A stretch of 32,838 bases of DNA from the NCBI GenBank assembly GCA_000436735.1, contig FR887101.1:1-32838 (forward strand), read 5' to 3'. The notes below the pieces were generated by a model. That model was given only the letters and a program-made list of their open reading frames with translations, made no database searches and was not told the DNA's origin. Below, one piece after another: positions 8,427 to 14,895 of this stretch (positions are counted from its first letter, which is position 1; the number at the start of each line of letters is the position of its first letter). A program made the translations under genes and the position numbers. Source of the DNA: Firmicutes bacterium CAG:170 (GTDB lineage Bacteria > Bacillota > Clostridia > Oscillospirales > Oscillospiraceae).

Positions 8427-8438
8427 CCAGTATTATAG
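8334..8438 (+). other. Possible 34-codon cysteine-rich ORF
   Basis: A short plus-strand frame could start at TTG 8334, with GAGGTG ten bases upstream inside the hairpin loop region, and stops with TAG at 8436. It encodes VYGGECSGCPYRC followed by CRFACMPVL, so it has five cysteines spaced C-x2-C-x3-C-x8-C-x3-C. There is no ATG, and the frame lies in a palindrome-rich stretch, which can create such patterns by chance. It is recorded as a candidate only. Confidence 0.2.
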
Positions 8439-8532
8439 CAGACGTTTCAAGCATCTGCAACATGTTTTCTTATATTTATTAGTTTTTCTCCGTTTTTCTA
8501 CAAGAAAGCAGGAGAAAAATGCATATATGCAT

Positions 8533-9009
8533 TCACCATTCACATTCTGGCCGAAGCGCATCCCAAAAGCATGTCATCCCGGACGCTTCGACGCTCAACT
8601 CAAACTCCATTAAGTAGGGCCGCCGCTTCTGCCAGACGAGGCCCCGGAACAGATATGCGCACCCGGCGGAAAAAGCGTCCTTGAATTCCAGCTCCCAACG
8701 TCCGCTGTTGACGCAGCGTTCCAGAGCTTCGAGCGTAAGGTGCTTCCGAAGCTCCGCGGCCTTCCATCCGAAAAAGCGCAGTTCCCGGAAATATGCGAGC
8801 TCCGTTTCCTCCGCAGTGAAGCCGTCCAGCCGCACATCTGCCCTGCCCGTCCGGATCGTCTTTTCGCCGGGGTTGACGGCAGAACCGGCGCAGGCCCAGA
8901 CGCCGTCCTCGAACGTAAAGATCAGCGCGCCCCTCTCAATTCGAAGCCCCGTCGCGCGGCAATCGTGCATGCTAAAGCTGGTGTCCAAGGGCGCAGAATG
9001 TGTAAACAT
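8533..9009 (-). CDS. Hypothetical protein, 158 residues
   Basis: Not recognised. The protein is soluble, with no signal peptide or membrane segment. Its N-terminal 50 residues look beta-rich (LRIERGALIFTFEDGVWAC). A charged helical middle follows (FTAEETELAYFRELRFFGWKAAELRKH), then a beta-rich end with several Trp and Phe. The ATG at 9009 follows a good GGGAGGAAGC site at normal spacing, and codon use matches the neighbouring GC-rich genes, so it is very probably translated. It stands alone between the hairpin island and the small ORF at 9140, with no operon partner. Some small immunity-like or phage-associated proteins have a similar size, but nothing in the sequence proves such a role. Confidence 0.7.
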   Translation of the reverse strand: MFTHSAPLDTSFSMHDCRATGLRIERGALIFTFEDGVWACAGSAVNPGEKTIRTGRADVRLDGFTAEETELAYFRELRFFGWKAAELRKHLTLEALERCVNSGRWELEFKDAFSAGCAYLFRGLVWQKRRPYLMEFELSVEASGMTCFWDALRPECEW

Positions 9010-9139
9010 CGAAGCTTCCTCCCATTTCTGTTCTTAAAAAGCGTCCTGTTCGCCGCTTTTTCTGCATGGAAAACTGCTCTGCTCAACAATTCCGCAGTTC
9101 CGCAATATACAAAAAACCTCCGAGGCCAAAGGCTGAGGT

Positions 9140-9271
9140 ATGCTCACCGGCCCGCCTTCAGGAGAGCGTGCCGTACTGGAATTGATTGCCCTGCGCGTGC
9201 TCTGCACCGTCACACAACCCCATGAATACACGGAAACGACGGTAAACGCAGGCATTGCTTGCCAGGTGTGA
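9140..9271 (+). CDS. Small 43-residue ORF, possibly mobile-element associated
   Basis: ATG 9140 to TGA 9271 encodes a protein-like sequence (MLTGPPSGERAVLELIALRV, then CTVTQPHEYTETTVNAG, ending IACQV). AAAGG lies 7 bases upstream and an in-frame TGA lies two codons before the ATG, so the start is well bounded. The upstream ACCTC/GAGGT arms (9116-9120 with 9135-9139) form a weak hairpin next to the start. The minus-strand frame over the same bases has no ribosome binding site. The function is not known. The composition (amphipathic helix, then a Thr-rich stretch with two Cys) looks like a real small protein or the tail of a lost gene. Confidence 0.4.
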   Translation: MLTGPPSGERAVLELIALRVLCTVTQPHEYTETTVNAGIACQV

Positions 9272-9338
9272 ACTCAGCTGCCTTACCACTCTTGCTCGCG
9301 GCGTTTCTAAAAATACAGTCCACATGTAGCAGAGAGGA

Positions 9339-9392
9339 ATGTTGACATTTCAACATTCCTATGATAAAATCCGCATGTTGAAATCTCAACAT
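9339..9392 (+). promoter_or_regulatory. marR promoter with two MarR operators
   Basis: TTGACA (9342-9347), 17 bases, then TAAAAT (9365-9370). Two near-identical 18-bp palindromes, ATGTTGACATTTCAACAT (9339-9356) and ATGTTGAAATCTCAACAT (9375-9392), are centred 36 bp apart. One covers the -35 box and the other covers the start of transcription. This is the layout of an autorepressed MarR-family promoter. Confidence 0.88.
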
Positions 9393-9413
9393 CTTAGGAG
9401 ATGGGAGGTAACC

Positions 9414-9860
9414 ATGCAGGAAAGATTTGAGACGTTTACGGTTTTGATCAACCGGATCAGCCGCGACATACGGAAGATAAAAAATCAGGAGATGGCCGCC
9501 TATTATCTGCGAAGCGCCCATGTGTCCTGTCTGTACTACATATATTCTCTGGATGGCGTGACCTCGGCGGAGCTGTGCGAGCACTGCGAGGAGGATAAGG
9601 CGACTATCTCTCGTGCGTTGGACTATCTGGAGGCCAACGGCTTTGTTCTGCGGGATTCCGACCGCACCAAACGGTACAGAAGCCCTTTGCGTTTGACAGA
9701 AAAAGGTCAGGAAGTCAGCAAAAGAATCGCAGAGAAAATCGGCACAGTGCTTGATACGATCAGCCATACCCTCACAGAGGACGAACGAGCGGCATTCTAC
9801 CGCAGCCTTTCTGCCATCAGCAGAAGTCTTGAGGCGATCGCTCAAAATAGCGAAGAATAG
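9414..9860 (+). CDS. MarR-family transcriptional regulator
   Basis: A winged-helix repressor of 148 residues, the normal MarR length. The DNA-binding part includes VTSAELCEHCEEDKATISR (recognition helix) and the wing LRDSDRTKRYRSPLRLTEKG with the usual D-R-x-K-R-Y-x-x-x-L-x-L-T-x-K-G pattern. Terminal helices form the dimer interface. The ATG at 9414 follows GGGAGGTAACC; an in-frame ATG at 9339 lies inside the operator and is rejected. Two palindromic operators sit on its own promoter, so autorepression relieved by a small ligand is likely. The next gene, a DegV fatty-acid-binding protein, starts 14 bases after its stop and is cotranscribed. By analogy with FabT- and FapR-type control, the ligand may be lipid related; this is inference. 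Confidence 0.92.
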   Translation: MQERFETFTVLINRISRDIRKIKNQEMAAYYLRSAHVSCLYYIYSLDGVTSAELCEHCEEDKATISRALDYLEANGFVLRDSDRTKRYRSPLRLTEKGQEVSKRIAEKIGTVLDTISHTLTEDERAAFYRSLSAISRSLEAIAQNSEE

Positions 9861-9873
9861 GAGATTGACGAAA

Positions 9874-10713
9874 TTGAAAACAAGGATTATTGTTGATTCC
9901 ACTGCGGATTTAGTTCCTGAGATCAAAGCACGGGTATCTACGGTACCCCTCACCGTTCATTTCGGGCAGGAGGAATACATTGATGGCGTGACCATCGACA
10001 ACAAAACATTTTATGAAAAGCTCGTCGAGAGCGATGTGCTGCCTACTACCAGTCAGGCAACGCCGGACGCCTTTATGAAGGAATATGAAAAGGCAAAGCA
10101 GGCGGGCGAATCAGCCGTTGTTATTACCCTTGCATCCAAATTTTCCGGCACATATCAAAGCGCCATGATCGCGGCGGCGGATTATGAGAACATCTATGTT
10201 GTGGACGGCACCAGCGCAGCGATGGGAACAGGGATTCTGGTGGAGCTTGCGTTCCGCCTTTTGGATGCAGGAATGACCGCAGAGGAAACTGCGCAGGCAC
10301 TGGAGGAAGAGAAGAAAAAAATCGTTGTTGTGGCGCTGGTGGATACCCTCGAATACCTCAAGCGGGGCGGCCGCATTTCAAAGACAGCCGCATTCGCCGG
10401 CGGGATACTGAATATCAAGCCCGTGCTTTCCGTTATTGACGGCGAAATTCACCTGCTGGGAAAAGCTCGCGGCTCCAAAATGGGGAACAATCTGCTCGTT
10501 CAGGAGATCGACAAGGCCGGCGGCATTGATTTCAGCAGGCCGGTTCTGCTGGGCTACAGTGGAATTTCTGACGCACTGCTGCTAAAATATATCGAAGACA
10601 GCCGTCACATCTGGGAAGGAAACCTGAAAGAAATTCGTTACACGACTGTAGGAAGTGTGATCGGAACCCATGCGGGCCCTGGCGCTGTTGTGGTAGCGTT
10701 TTTCAAAAAGTAA
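9874..10713 (+). CDS. DegV family fatty-acid-binding protein (FakB-like)
   Basis: A protein of 279 residues, the family's typical length. DegV/FakB proteins hold a fatty acid and present it to the kinase FakA, which phosphorylates it for membrane lipid synthesis. Motifs seen: IIVDSTADL at the N-terminus, TTSQATPDAF with the Ser that contacts the carboxylate, ASKFSGTYQSA, LEYLKRGGRIS, and GTHAGPGA near the end with the conserved His. The start is TTG 9874: AGGAG (9859-9863) lies 10 bases upstream and the translation begins exactly at the conserved KTRIIVDST. An in-frame upstream ATG would add residues that overlap marR and look unlike the family. No fakA gene is present in the window, so the kinase must be elsewhere. 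Confidence 0.93.
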   Translation: MKTRIIVDSTADLVPEIKARVSTVPLTVHFGQEEYIDGVTIDNKTFYEKLVESDVLPTTSQATPDAFMKEYEKAKQAGESAVVITLASKFSGTYQSAMIAAADYENIYVVDGTSAAMGTGILVELAFRLLDAGMTAEETAQALEEEKKKIVVVALVDTLEYLKRGGRISKTAAFAGGILNIKPVLSVIDGEIHLLGKARGSKMGNNLLVQEIDKAGGIDFSRPVLLGYSGISDALLLKYIEDSRHIWEGNLKEIRYTTVGSVIGTHAGPGAVVVAFFKK

Positions 10714-10739
10714 AAATGGGAAACCGAAAGAATATGCGA

Positions 10740-10772
10740 AGGCGGGCAGGCACAAATTGTGCTTGCCCGCCT
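10740..10772. terminator. Long GC-rich hairpin after degV
   Basis: A 14-bp stem (10740-10753 with 10759-10772; AGGCGGGCA paired with TGCCCGCCT, one G-T pair) lies 27 bases downstream of the degV stop. The T-tract is poor (GGTTGTCT), so it may be a weak terminator or an RNA-stabilising stem. It also lies just downstream of the minus-strand remnant at 10783. Confidence 0.55.
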
Positions 10773-10782
10773 GGTTGTCTGC

Positions 10783-10890
10783 CTACGCCGCCAGCAGCCC
10801 CAAACGCTTGCTGGGCCAGTTGGAGCTTGCTGTGATACGCGCAAGGGTGCGCTCCGGAATGGCAAATGCGTCAGACAATGCGAGAATGCG
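10783..10890 (-). pseudogene. 35-codon remnant of an unknown protein C-terminus
   Basis: On the minus strand a frame open between TGA (10893) and TAG (10783) encodes ILALSDAFAIPERTLARI, then TASSNWPSKRLGLLAA. It reads like the end of a helix-turn-helix-bearing mobile-element protein and is followed at once by a GC-rich hairpin. It has no start codon and lies in a different frame from the sigma-like gene upstream, so it seems to be what a deletion left. Two copies of AATGCGTCAGA (10865 and 10885) lie at its left end in reading direction. Confidence 0.3.
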
Positions 10891-11460
10891 TCAGATATTA
10901 CAACACACAAAAACCAGGAAAGCGTTGGTATATATTCGCACTGTTCAATCTTTGCAATTTCCCGAAATGACTTGCCATTCTCGGCAAACAATTGGAATCG
11001 CCGCAGCTGTGTTTGTGTCAGCCCTGCAAGTGCAGGCGCGGACTCCAGCAAATCCTTGATCTCCTGACGGATGTACTGTTCGTCCAGCGTCTTTGATGCC
11101 AACTCAGGAGCATTCGCAGGTCTGGCCTCCAGTCGGAGCTTTTCTACATGACGCTCATCGCGCTTCTCCTGTTTAAGATCTTCCAGCTTGAATTCCCGTG
11201 TCAGAACCGTAAACAGCCGGAAGTCCAACTGAATCACCCGCCCGGTGTCTGGGGATTCCGGGTAAATATCCTCGATATGTATAACCGCCGCTTCCGGCTT
11301 CTTCTTGATCAGTTCGCGGTGGGCCTTTTTCGTGAGCTGGAACCAGTCAGATTCGATTCCATTTTGGACAATTTTAATCAGCATATCGCTGCCTCCATTT
11401 CTGAATTTCATTTGCGCGGATGGGCAAATGTCAGAAACGGAGGGGCACGGATAGGGTAAT

Positions 11461-11513
11461 AAAAATCCGCCAGTGCGCTGCGGCTGCAATTTGCAGCGTA
11501 TGCACACTGACGG
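11461..11513 (-). terminator. Attenuator-like terminator in the leader of the sigma-like gene
   Basis: On the minus strand a 12-bp stem (11513-11502 with 11478-11467, two G-U pairs) encloses a second stem, GCTGCAA/TTGCAGC, and is followed by TTTTT at 11465-11461. It lies 77 bases upstream of the sigma-like start, the position of a leader attenuator, as is usual in mobile elements. Confidence 0.65.
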
Positions 11514-11629
11514 ACGCTAAAAATATTCACCAGTAGTTCCACTCGACGCCGTACAACTGCTACGTGTTTGAAAGCGGCCTTGCGGCAAGAGTGGAATCTA
11601 CCGGTGTTCTGGGCTGCTGGTCACCATCG

Positions 11630-11756
11630 GAGGCGCAGCCCGCGCCTCTTTTTAGGGGAAAATTGCATAAAACACTCCATCCCGGCAGGAATGGAGCGTC
11701 TTAGTCGCACGGATTGCCCTCCAGCACTGCCGTTTTTTTATATGCGGCGCTGGAGG
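11630..11756. other. Three stacked inverted repeats in a 478-bp gap
   Basis: The gap 11385-11862 has no gene I can support. It contains a plus-strand terminator (GAGGCGC 11630-11636 with GCGCCTC 11642-11648, then TTTTT). It also contains a stem read best on the minus strand (11672-11680 with 11691-11699, one G-U pair, then TTTT), and an 8-bp repeat CCTCCAGC (11718-11725) with GCTGGAGG (11749-11756) around a T7 run. The plus-strand terminator has no gene in front of it, which fits decayed mobile DNA. Confidence 0.5.
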
Positions 11757-11862
11757 TATTTCCTTATTTCGTCCTCTGATAGTGAACAAAATTCGACACC
11801 ATTAGAGCATTTCTGAAACAGCGGGTATTCTGTACAATACTCGTGTCGGAGGTGAACTACTG

Positions 11863-12207
11863 GTGTCGATTTATAATACTCCATTAGAGGAGCGTTTCGG
11901 TGAAAAATTGGAAGAATTGCGCGAGGGGAAGAATATGACGCGCGAACAGCTTGCGGATCAGGTTGGGCTTACCGCAAGGCATATCGCCGCATTGGAACGA
12001 GGTGAGCGGCGGCCGACGCTCAATACAATGGAAAAGCTGCTGCGGACGCTGGGCGCACCGACCGAGTGGCTCGTCTATCCGGAGTTTGAAGAGCAAAATG
12101 TACGTTTGCGCGAGATATCCCATTTGGCTGCTACATTTTCGGACAAGCAGCAGGAATTCCTGCTCGGCATTATGCGCCTGATGCGGAAACAGAAGTACGA
12201 GGGTTAA
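11863..12207 (+). CDS. XRE-family helix-turn-helix regulator
   Basis: A DNA-binding protein of 114 residues. The N-terminal domain (about 10-65) is a Cro/CI-type HTH: LEELREGKNMTREQLADQ, VGLTARHIAALERGERRP, then MEKLLRTLGAPTEWL. The C-terminal 45 residues are helical and basic, likely for dimerisation. The start is GTG 11863, with GGAGG at 11848-11852, 10 bases upstream. It faces a second XRE gene across a shared terminator. A possible -10 (TACAAT 11833-11838) lacks a good -35. The sequence TCGACACC (11793) and its inverse GGTGTCGA (11862), plus two copies of CCATTAGAG (11799, 11881), flank the start and could be autoregulatory. It probably belonged to the mobile element whose remnants lie to its left. 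Confidence 0.9.
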   Translation: MSIYNTPLEERFGEKLEELREGKNMTREQLADQVGLTARHIAALERGERRPTLNTMEKLLRTLGAPTEWLVYPEFEEQNVRLREISHLAATFSDKQQEFLLGIMRLMRKQKYEG

Positions 12208-12239
12208 AAATAGCGGTGTTCGCTGGAACACCGCTATTT
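12208..12239. terminator. Bidirectional terminator between convergent XRE genes
   Basis: A 14-bp stem (AAATAGCGGTGTTC 12208-12221 with GAACACCGCTATTT 12226-12239) has a 4-base loop. T-rich ends occur on both strands, with TTTTTAA on the minus strand. The minus-strand gene's stop codon (12234-12236) is inside the stem. Confidence 0.9.
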
Positions 12240-12545
12240 CTTTGTGTCTAGGTATTGAATAATCGTTCGAGTGATACTCTCAGCGAACTCTCTATCTGAA
12301 GTATTCTCACCAGCGTTCACGCATTTTTCCGGGTCCGTAAAGAGCGAATCGACCGATACCGAAAAAGTATTTGCTATCTTATAACAAATCGAAACGCTTG
12401 CTTTTGCAGCGCCTGTCTCAATTTGTGAGATATACTTCTGATTGCAGCCAATATATGCAGCAAGTTCGGACTGTGTCAACCCACGCTGTTTCCTCAGCCG
12501 ATAGACATTTGCGCCCAGATATTGATACAGTTTTTGCTCGTTCAA
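12234..12545 (-). CDS. XRE-family helix-turn-helix regulator
   Basis: A DNA-binding protein of 103 residues. A Cro/CI HTH fills residues 8-70 (VYRLRKQRGLTQSELAAYIG, CNQKYISQIETGAAKASV, and VSVDSLF). A short acidic linker and a C-terminal helix follow (FAESITRTIIQYLDTKK). The start is TTG 12545: an in-frame TAG lies two codons upstream and GGAG lies 12 bases before it, so no other start is possible. It converges with the XRE gene at 11863 and has its own extended -10 promoter. Proteins of this type often control conjugative or phage-like elements; the actual target here is unknown. Confidence 0.88.
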   Translation of the reverse strand: MNEQKLYQYLGANVYRLRKQRGLTQSELAAYIGCNQKYISQIETGAAKASVSICYKIANTFSVSVDSLFTDPEKCVNAGENTSDREFAESITRTIIQYLDTKK

Positions 12546-12567
12546 TTGCTACTCTTTCTCCGTATTT

Positions 12568-12596
12568 ATTATAACATGGCATGGCTCAAAATGACA
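12568..12596 (-). promoter_or_regulatory. Extended -10 promoter of the XRE gene
   Basis: On the minus strand, TGTTATAAT (TATAAT 12573-12568) is an extended -10. The -35 is poor (TGTCAT 12596-12591, 17-base spacer). The leader is about 20 bases. Confidence 0.6.
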
Positions 12597-12679
12597 CAAG
12601 CCGACTATCATATTTTTAGGTGCAGCTCTCATATCTACAGTTGCTAATAACTCCGATGGGCGCTATGGGCAACCGCGAA

Positions 12680-14890
12680 TTATCTTCGAACGTTCAGAAA
12701 ATCCTTTGCTTCATACGGCGATTTGTCGTATCCCCCCCGAACAAAGGTGTATGTTCCCGCTGCAACATTGTGCTGTTCACCACCAAGCCGAATCTCGGCA
12801 CTGACCGGCGTAGTAAGAACATATGTCACTGTGGGGCCGTTCCATTTCCAGCATGAACACACTTTTCCGTGCGGCGTATTTACTACTACTTCAAATCGCT
12901 GCAGTCGCCGGTTTGGAATGGGTGAGAACAGCACGGTTTCATAGCCCGGCTTCCCCGGACGGATACCTCCCGCCGCGCCGTACAGCCAGTCGGCTACCGC
13001 GCCGTAGGCATGGTGATTGAACGAGTTCATATCTGTGCTCCAGAACGAGCCGTCTGCCTTTCGGCTGTCCCAATGCTCCCAGACGGTCGTTGCGCCCATT
13101 TTGACAGAGAACAGCCATGATGGGGCTTTCGTCTGCAAAAGAAGGTCATAGGCCGTCTGTGCATAGCCGTTTTCACTCAGCGCGTGTAACAAATACGGCG
13201 TTCCGACAAAGCCGGTCGTCAGTCGATTCCCGTTGCTCCGAACCAGCTCTGCAAGCTGCGCGGCAACGCGGTCAGGAGCCGCCGCAAGACCAAAATGCAG
13301 CGCCAATGCACATTCGGTCTGCGTTCGGCAGTCCGGGAATGCGTTCTGGTGTGCGGCACGGATCGTTTCAAACAGCCGATGATATGCAGCGCCGTCCATA
13401 TCCAGCGCGTCCATTGCCTGTGCCAGAAGCTGTGCGGAATGCGCATAGAATGCCGTTGCGATAAATTCCTTGCGGGAAGCGCCGGTATAATTGCCCTCTC
13501 CGGCGTCGAGCGCCAGCCAGTCGCCGTAATGGTGACCGGTGCTCCAGATGCAGCTGTCCCCGGCAGCCCTGCATACATATTCGACCCACTTCTGCATCAT
13601 GGGAAGATGTTCACGCAGGAGTTCCTTGTCACCATAAGCCTGATAGAGCTGCCACGGGCAGATCACCGCCGCGTCCGCCCACGCCGAGCCGCCGCAGAAC
13701 AGCGCGGGATCTTTCGTAAACAGACCGACATTCGGGACAAAATGGGAAACCGTGCCGTCCCCGCGCTGCTCCGCTGCCATATCGCGCAGCCATTTTGAAA
13801 AAAATCGCTTCCCATCAAACGTGCAGGTGATCGCACGGATGGAGACCTGCGCGTCGCCTGTCCATCCAAGCCGCTCGTCGCGCTGCGGGCAGTCAGTCGG
13901 TACGTCCAGCAGGTTGTCCTTTTCACCCCAGACAATGTTCTGATACAGCTGGTTCAAAAGCGGATCGGACGTGCGAATCCAGCCGGTTCTTTGCAGATCG
14001 GAATAGACGCAGACCGCCGTGAAATTCTCTGCCTGCCAACCCTCCGGCGCTTCGTCCACACGCAGATAGCGGAAGCCGTAAAACGTGTGGTGTGCGCGGC
14101 CGGTCTGGATTCCGTCACGGCAGATATACTCGATTCTGGATTTTGCACTGCGGTAGTTTTCCGTATAGAAATTTCCGTCTGCGTCGAGCACCTCTGCGCA
14201 GGAGAGCAGAACGCGCTCACCCGCACGGGCCTGCACGGTAAATTCCGCGTAACCCGTGATCTCCTGTCCAAAATCGAGCACCATTTCGCCCTTCGGCGTA
14301 TGCAGAACCGCGACCGGCTTGAGTCGTTCATGCTCTGTAACGATCTCGCCCTCCTGCGGGATCAGCATCTGCTTGCCGCAGCTATCCGTCCGGCAGAAGC
14401 GCCAGTTTTCCGGTGTGACGCGCGCATCATACGTTTCGCCGTCGTAAATATCGCTGAACCGGATCGGGCTTTCGGCCCATTGCCAGCTTTCGTTGGTCGC
14501 ATATTCCCGCGTGCCGTCCGCGTCGGTCAGATGCAGTGCTGCCAGCAGACGCGGGCCGTCCGCAATCGCCTGATAAACACCGGCAGAAATCCGTCCGGCG
14601 AACCAGCCCTTTCCGAGCGTAACGGTCAGTTCATTTTCCTCGCGCAGCAGCGCCGTCAGATCATAGGTCTGTACCTGCAGGCGCGTCGGATAGCTTGTCC
14701 AGCCGGGAGCCAGAAAGAAATTTCCGATCCGCTGCCCGTTCAGAAACGCTTCGTAGACGCCGAATGCGGTGATTTCCAGCTTCGCTGCTGCACCGGGGCG
14801 CGCGGTAAAATGCTTTCGGAAAACAGGGCATATTTCGCCGATATCCTCCGATGGATAGATCCAGCTTGCGTACTCTAAAATTTGACTCAT
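12680..14890 (-). CDS. GH78 alpha-L-rhamnosidase
   Basis: A 736-residue hydrolase that removes terminal alpha-L-rhamnose by inversion (EC 3.2.1.40). The N-terminal beta-sandwich domains include a carbohydrate-binding part (VYEAFLNGQRIGNFFLAPGW) and the family motif FSDIYDGETYDAR. The (alpha/alpha)6 barrel carries the GH78 hallmark DVPTDCPQRDERLGWTGD at about 329-346, whose Asp329, Glu339 (general acid) and Asp346 are conserved. The candidate general base is Glu605 in TTVWEHWDS. The length is somewhat short for the family, with no signal peptide, so it acts in the cytoplasm on imported oligosaccharides. The ATG at 14890 lies 5 bases after the GH20 stop and shares its GGTGA site with that stop; an in-frame upstream ATG lies inside GH20. 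It is the last gene of the catabolic operon; no clear terminator follows. Confidence 0.95.
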   Translation of the reverse strand: MSQILEYASWIYPSEDIGEICPVFRKHFTARPGAAAKLEITAFGVYEAFLNGQRIGNFFLAPGWTSYPTRLQVQTYDLTALLREENELTVTLGKGWFAGRISAGVYQAIADGPRLLAALHLTDADGTREYATNESWQWAESPIRFSDIYDGETYDARVTPENWRFCRTDSCGKQMLIPQEGEIVTEHERLKPVAVLHTPKGEMVLDFGQEITGYAEFTVQARAGERVLLSCAEVLDADGNFYTENYRSAKSRIEYICRDGIQTGRAHHTFYGFRYLRVDEAPEGWQAENFTAVCVYSDLQRTGWIRTSDPLLNQLYQNIVWGEKDNLLDVPTDCPQRDERLGWTGDAQVSIRAITCTFDGKRFFSKWLRDMAAEQRGDGTVSHFVPNVGLFTKDPALFCGGSAWADAAVICPWQLYQAYGDKELLREHLPMMQKWVEYVCRAAGDSCIWSTGHHYGDWLALDAGEGNYTGASRKEFIATAFYAHSAQLLAQAMDALDMDGAAYHRLFETIRAAHQNAFPDCRTQTECALALHFGLAAAPDRVAAQLAELVRSNGNRLTTGFVGTPYLLHALSENGYAQTAYDLLLQTKAPSWLFSVKMGATTVWEHWDSRKADGSFWSTDMNSFNHHAYGAVADWLYGAAGGIRPGKPGYETVLFSPIPNRRLQRFEVVVNTPHGKVCSCWKWNGPTVTYVLTTPVSAEIRLGGEQHNVAAGTYTFVRGGYDKSPYEAKDFLNVRR

Positions 14891-14895
14891 ATTTT

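Larger units (their letters stand above)
10638..11384 (-). pseudogene. Truncated sigma-70-like protein of a mobile element
   Basis: The ATG at 11384 follows GGAGGCAGCG and begins MLIKIVQNGIESDW. The first 150 or so residues look like small sigma-factor-like proteins of integrative elements: a charged middle (FKLEDLKQEKRDERHVEKL) and a region-4-like helix pair (LTQTQLRRFQLFAENGKSF, then REIAKIEQC). After that Cys the expected recognition helix is missing. The frame stays open to 10638 only as low-complexity Trp/Cys/Arg-rich sequence that runs into the 3' end of degV on the other strand. The break is near 10940. I infer a deletion that fused the gene to unrelated DNA, so the protein is probably not functional. 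Confidence 0.6.

Noticed and set aside
8343..8430. tRNA or tRNA fragment on the minus strand
   Set aside because: One stretch resembles a D-arm and one an acceptor stem, but no cloverleaf with anticodon and T-arm can be made.
9111..9139. Minus-strand terminator (ACCTC/GAGGT followed by TTTTTT)
   Set aside because: The stem is only 5 bp plus a bulged 3-bp stem, and no minus-strand gene lies upstream of it. It was kept only as a possible hairpin before the small ORF.
9034..9953. Minus-strand ORFs covering the MarR promoter, marR and the 43-codon ORF
   Set aside because: They cross the MarR operators and a clear MarR gene, have no Shine-Dalgarno sequence, and show no recognisable motif.
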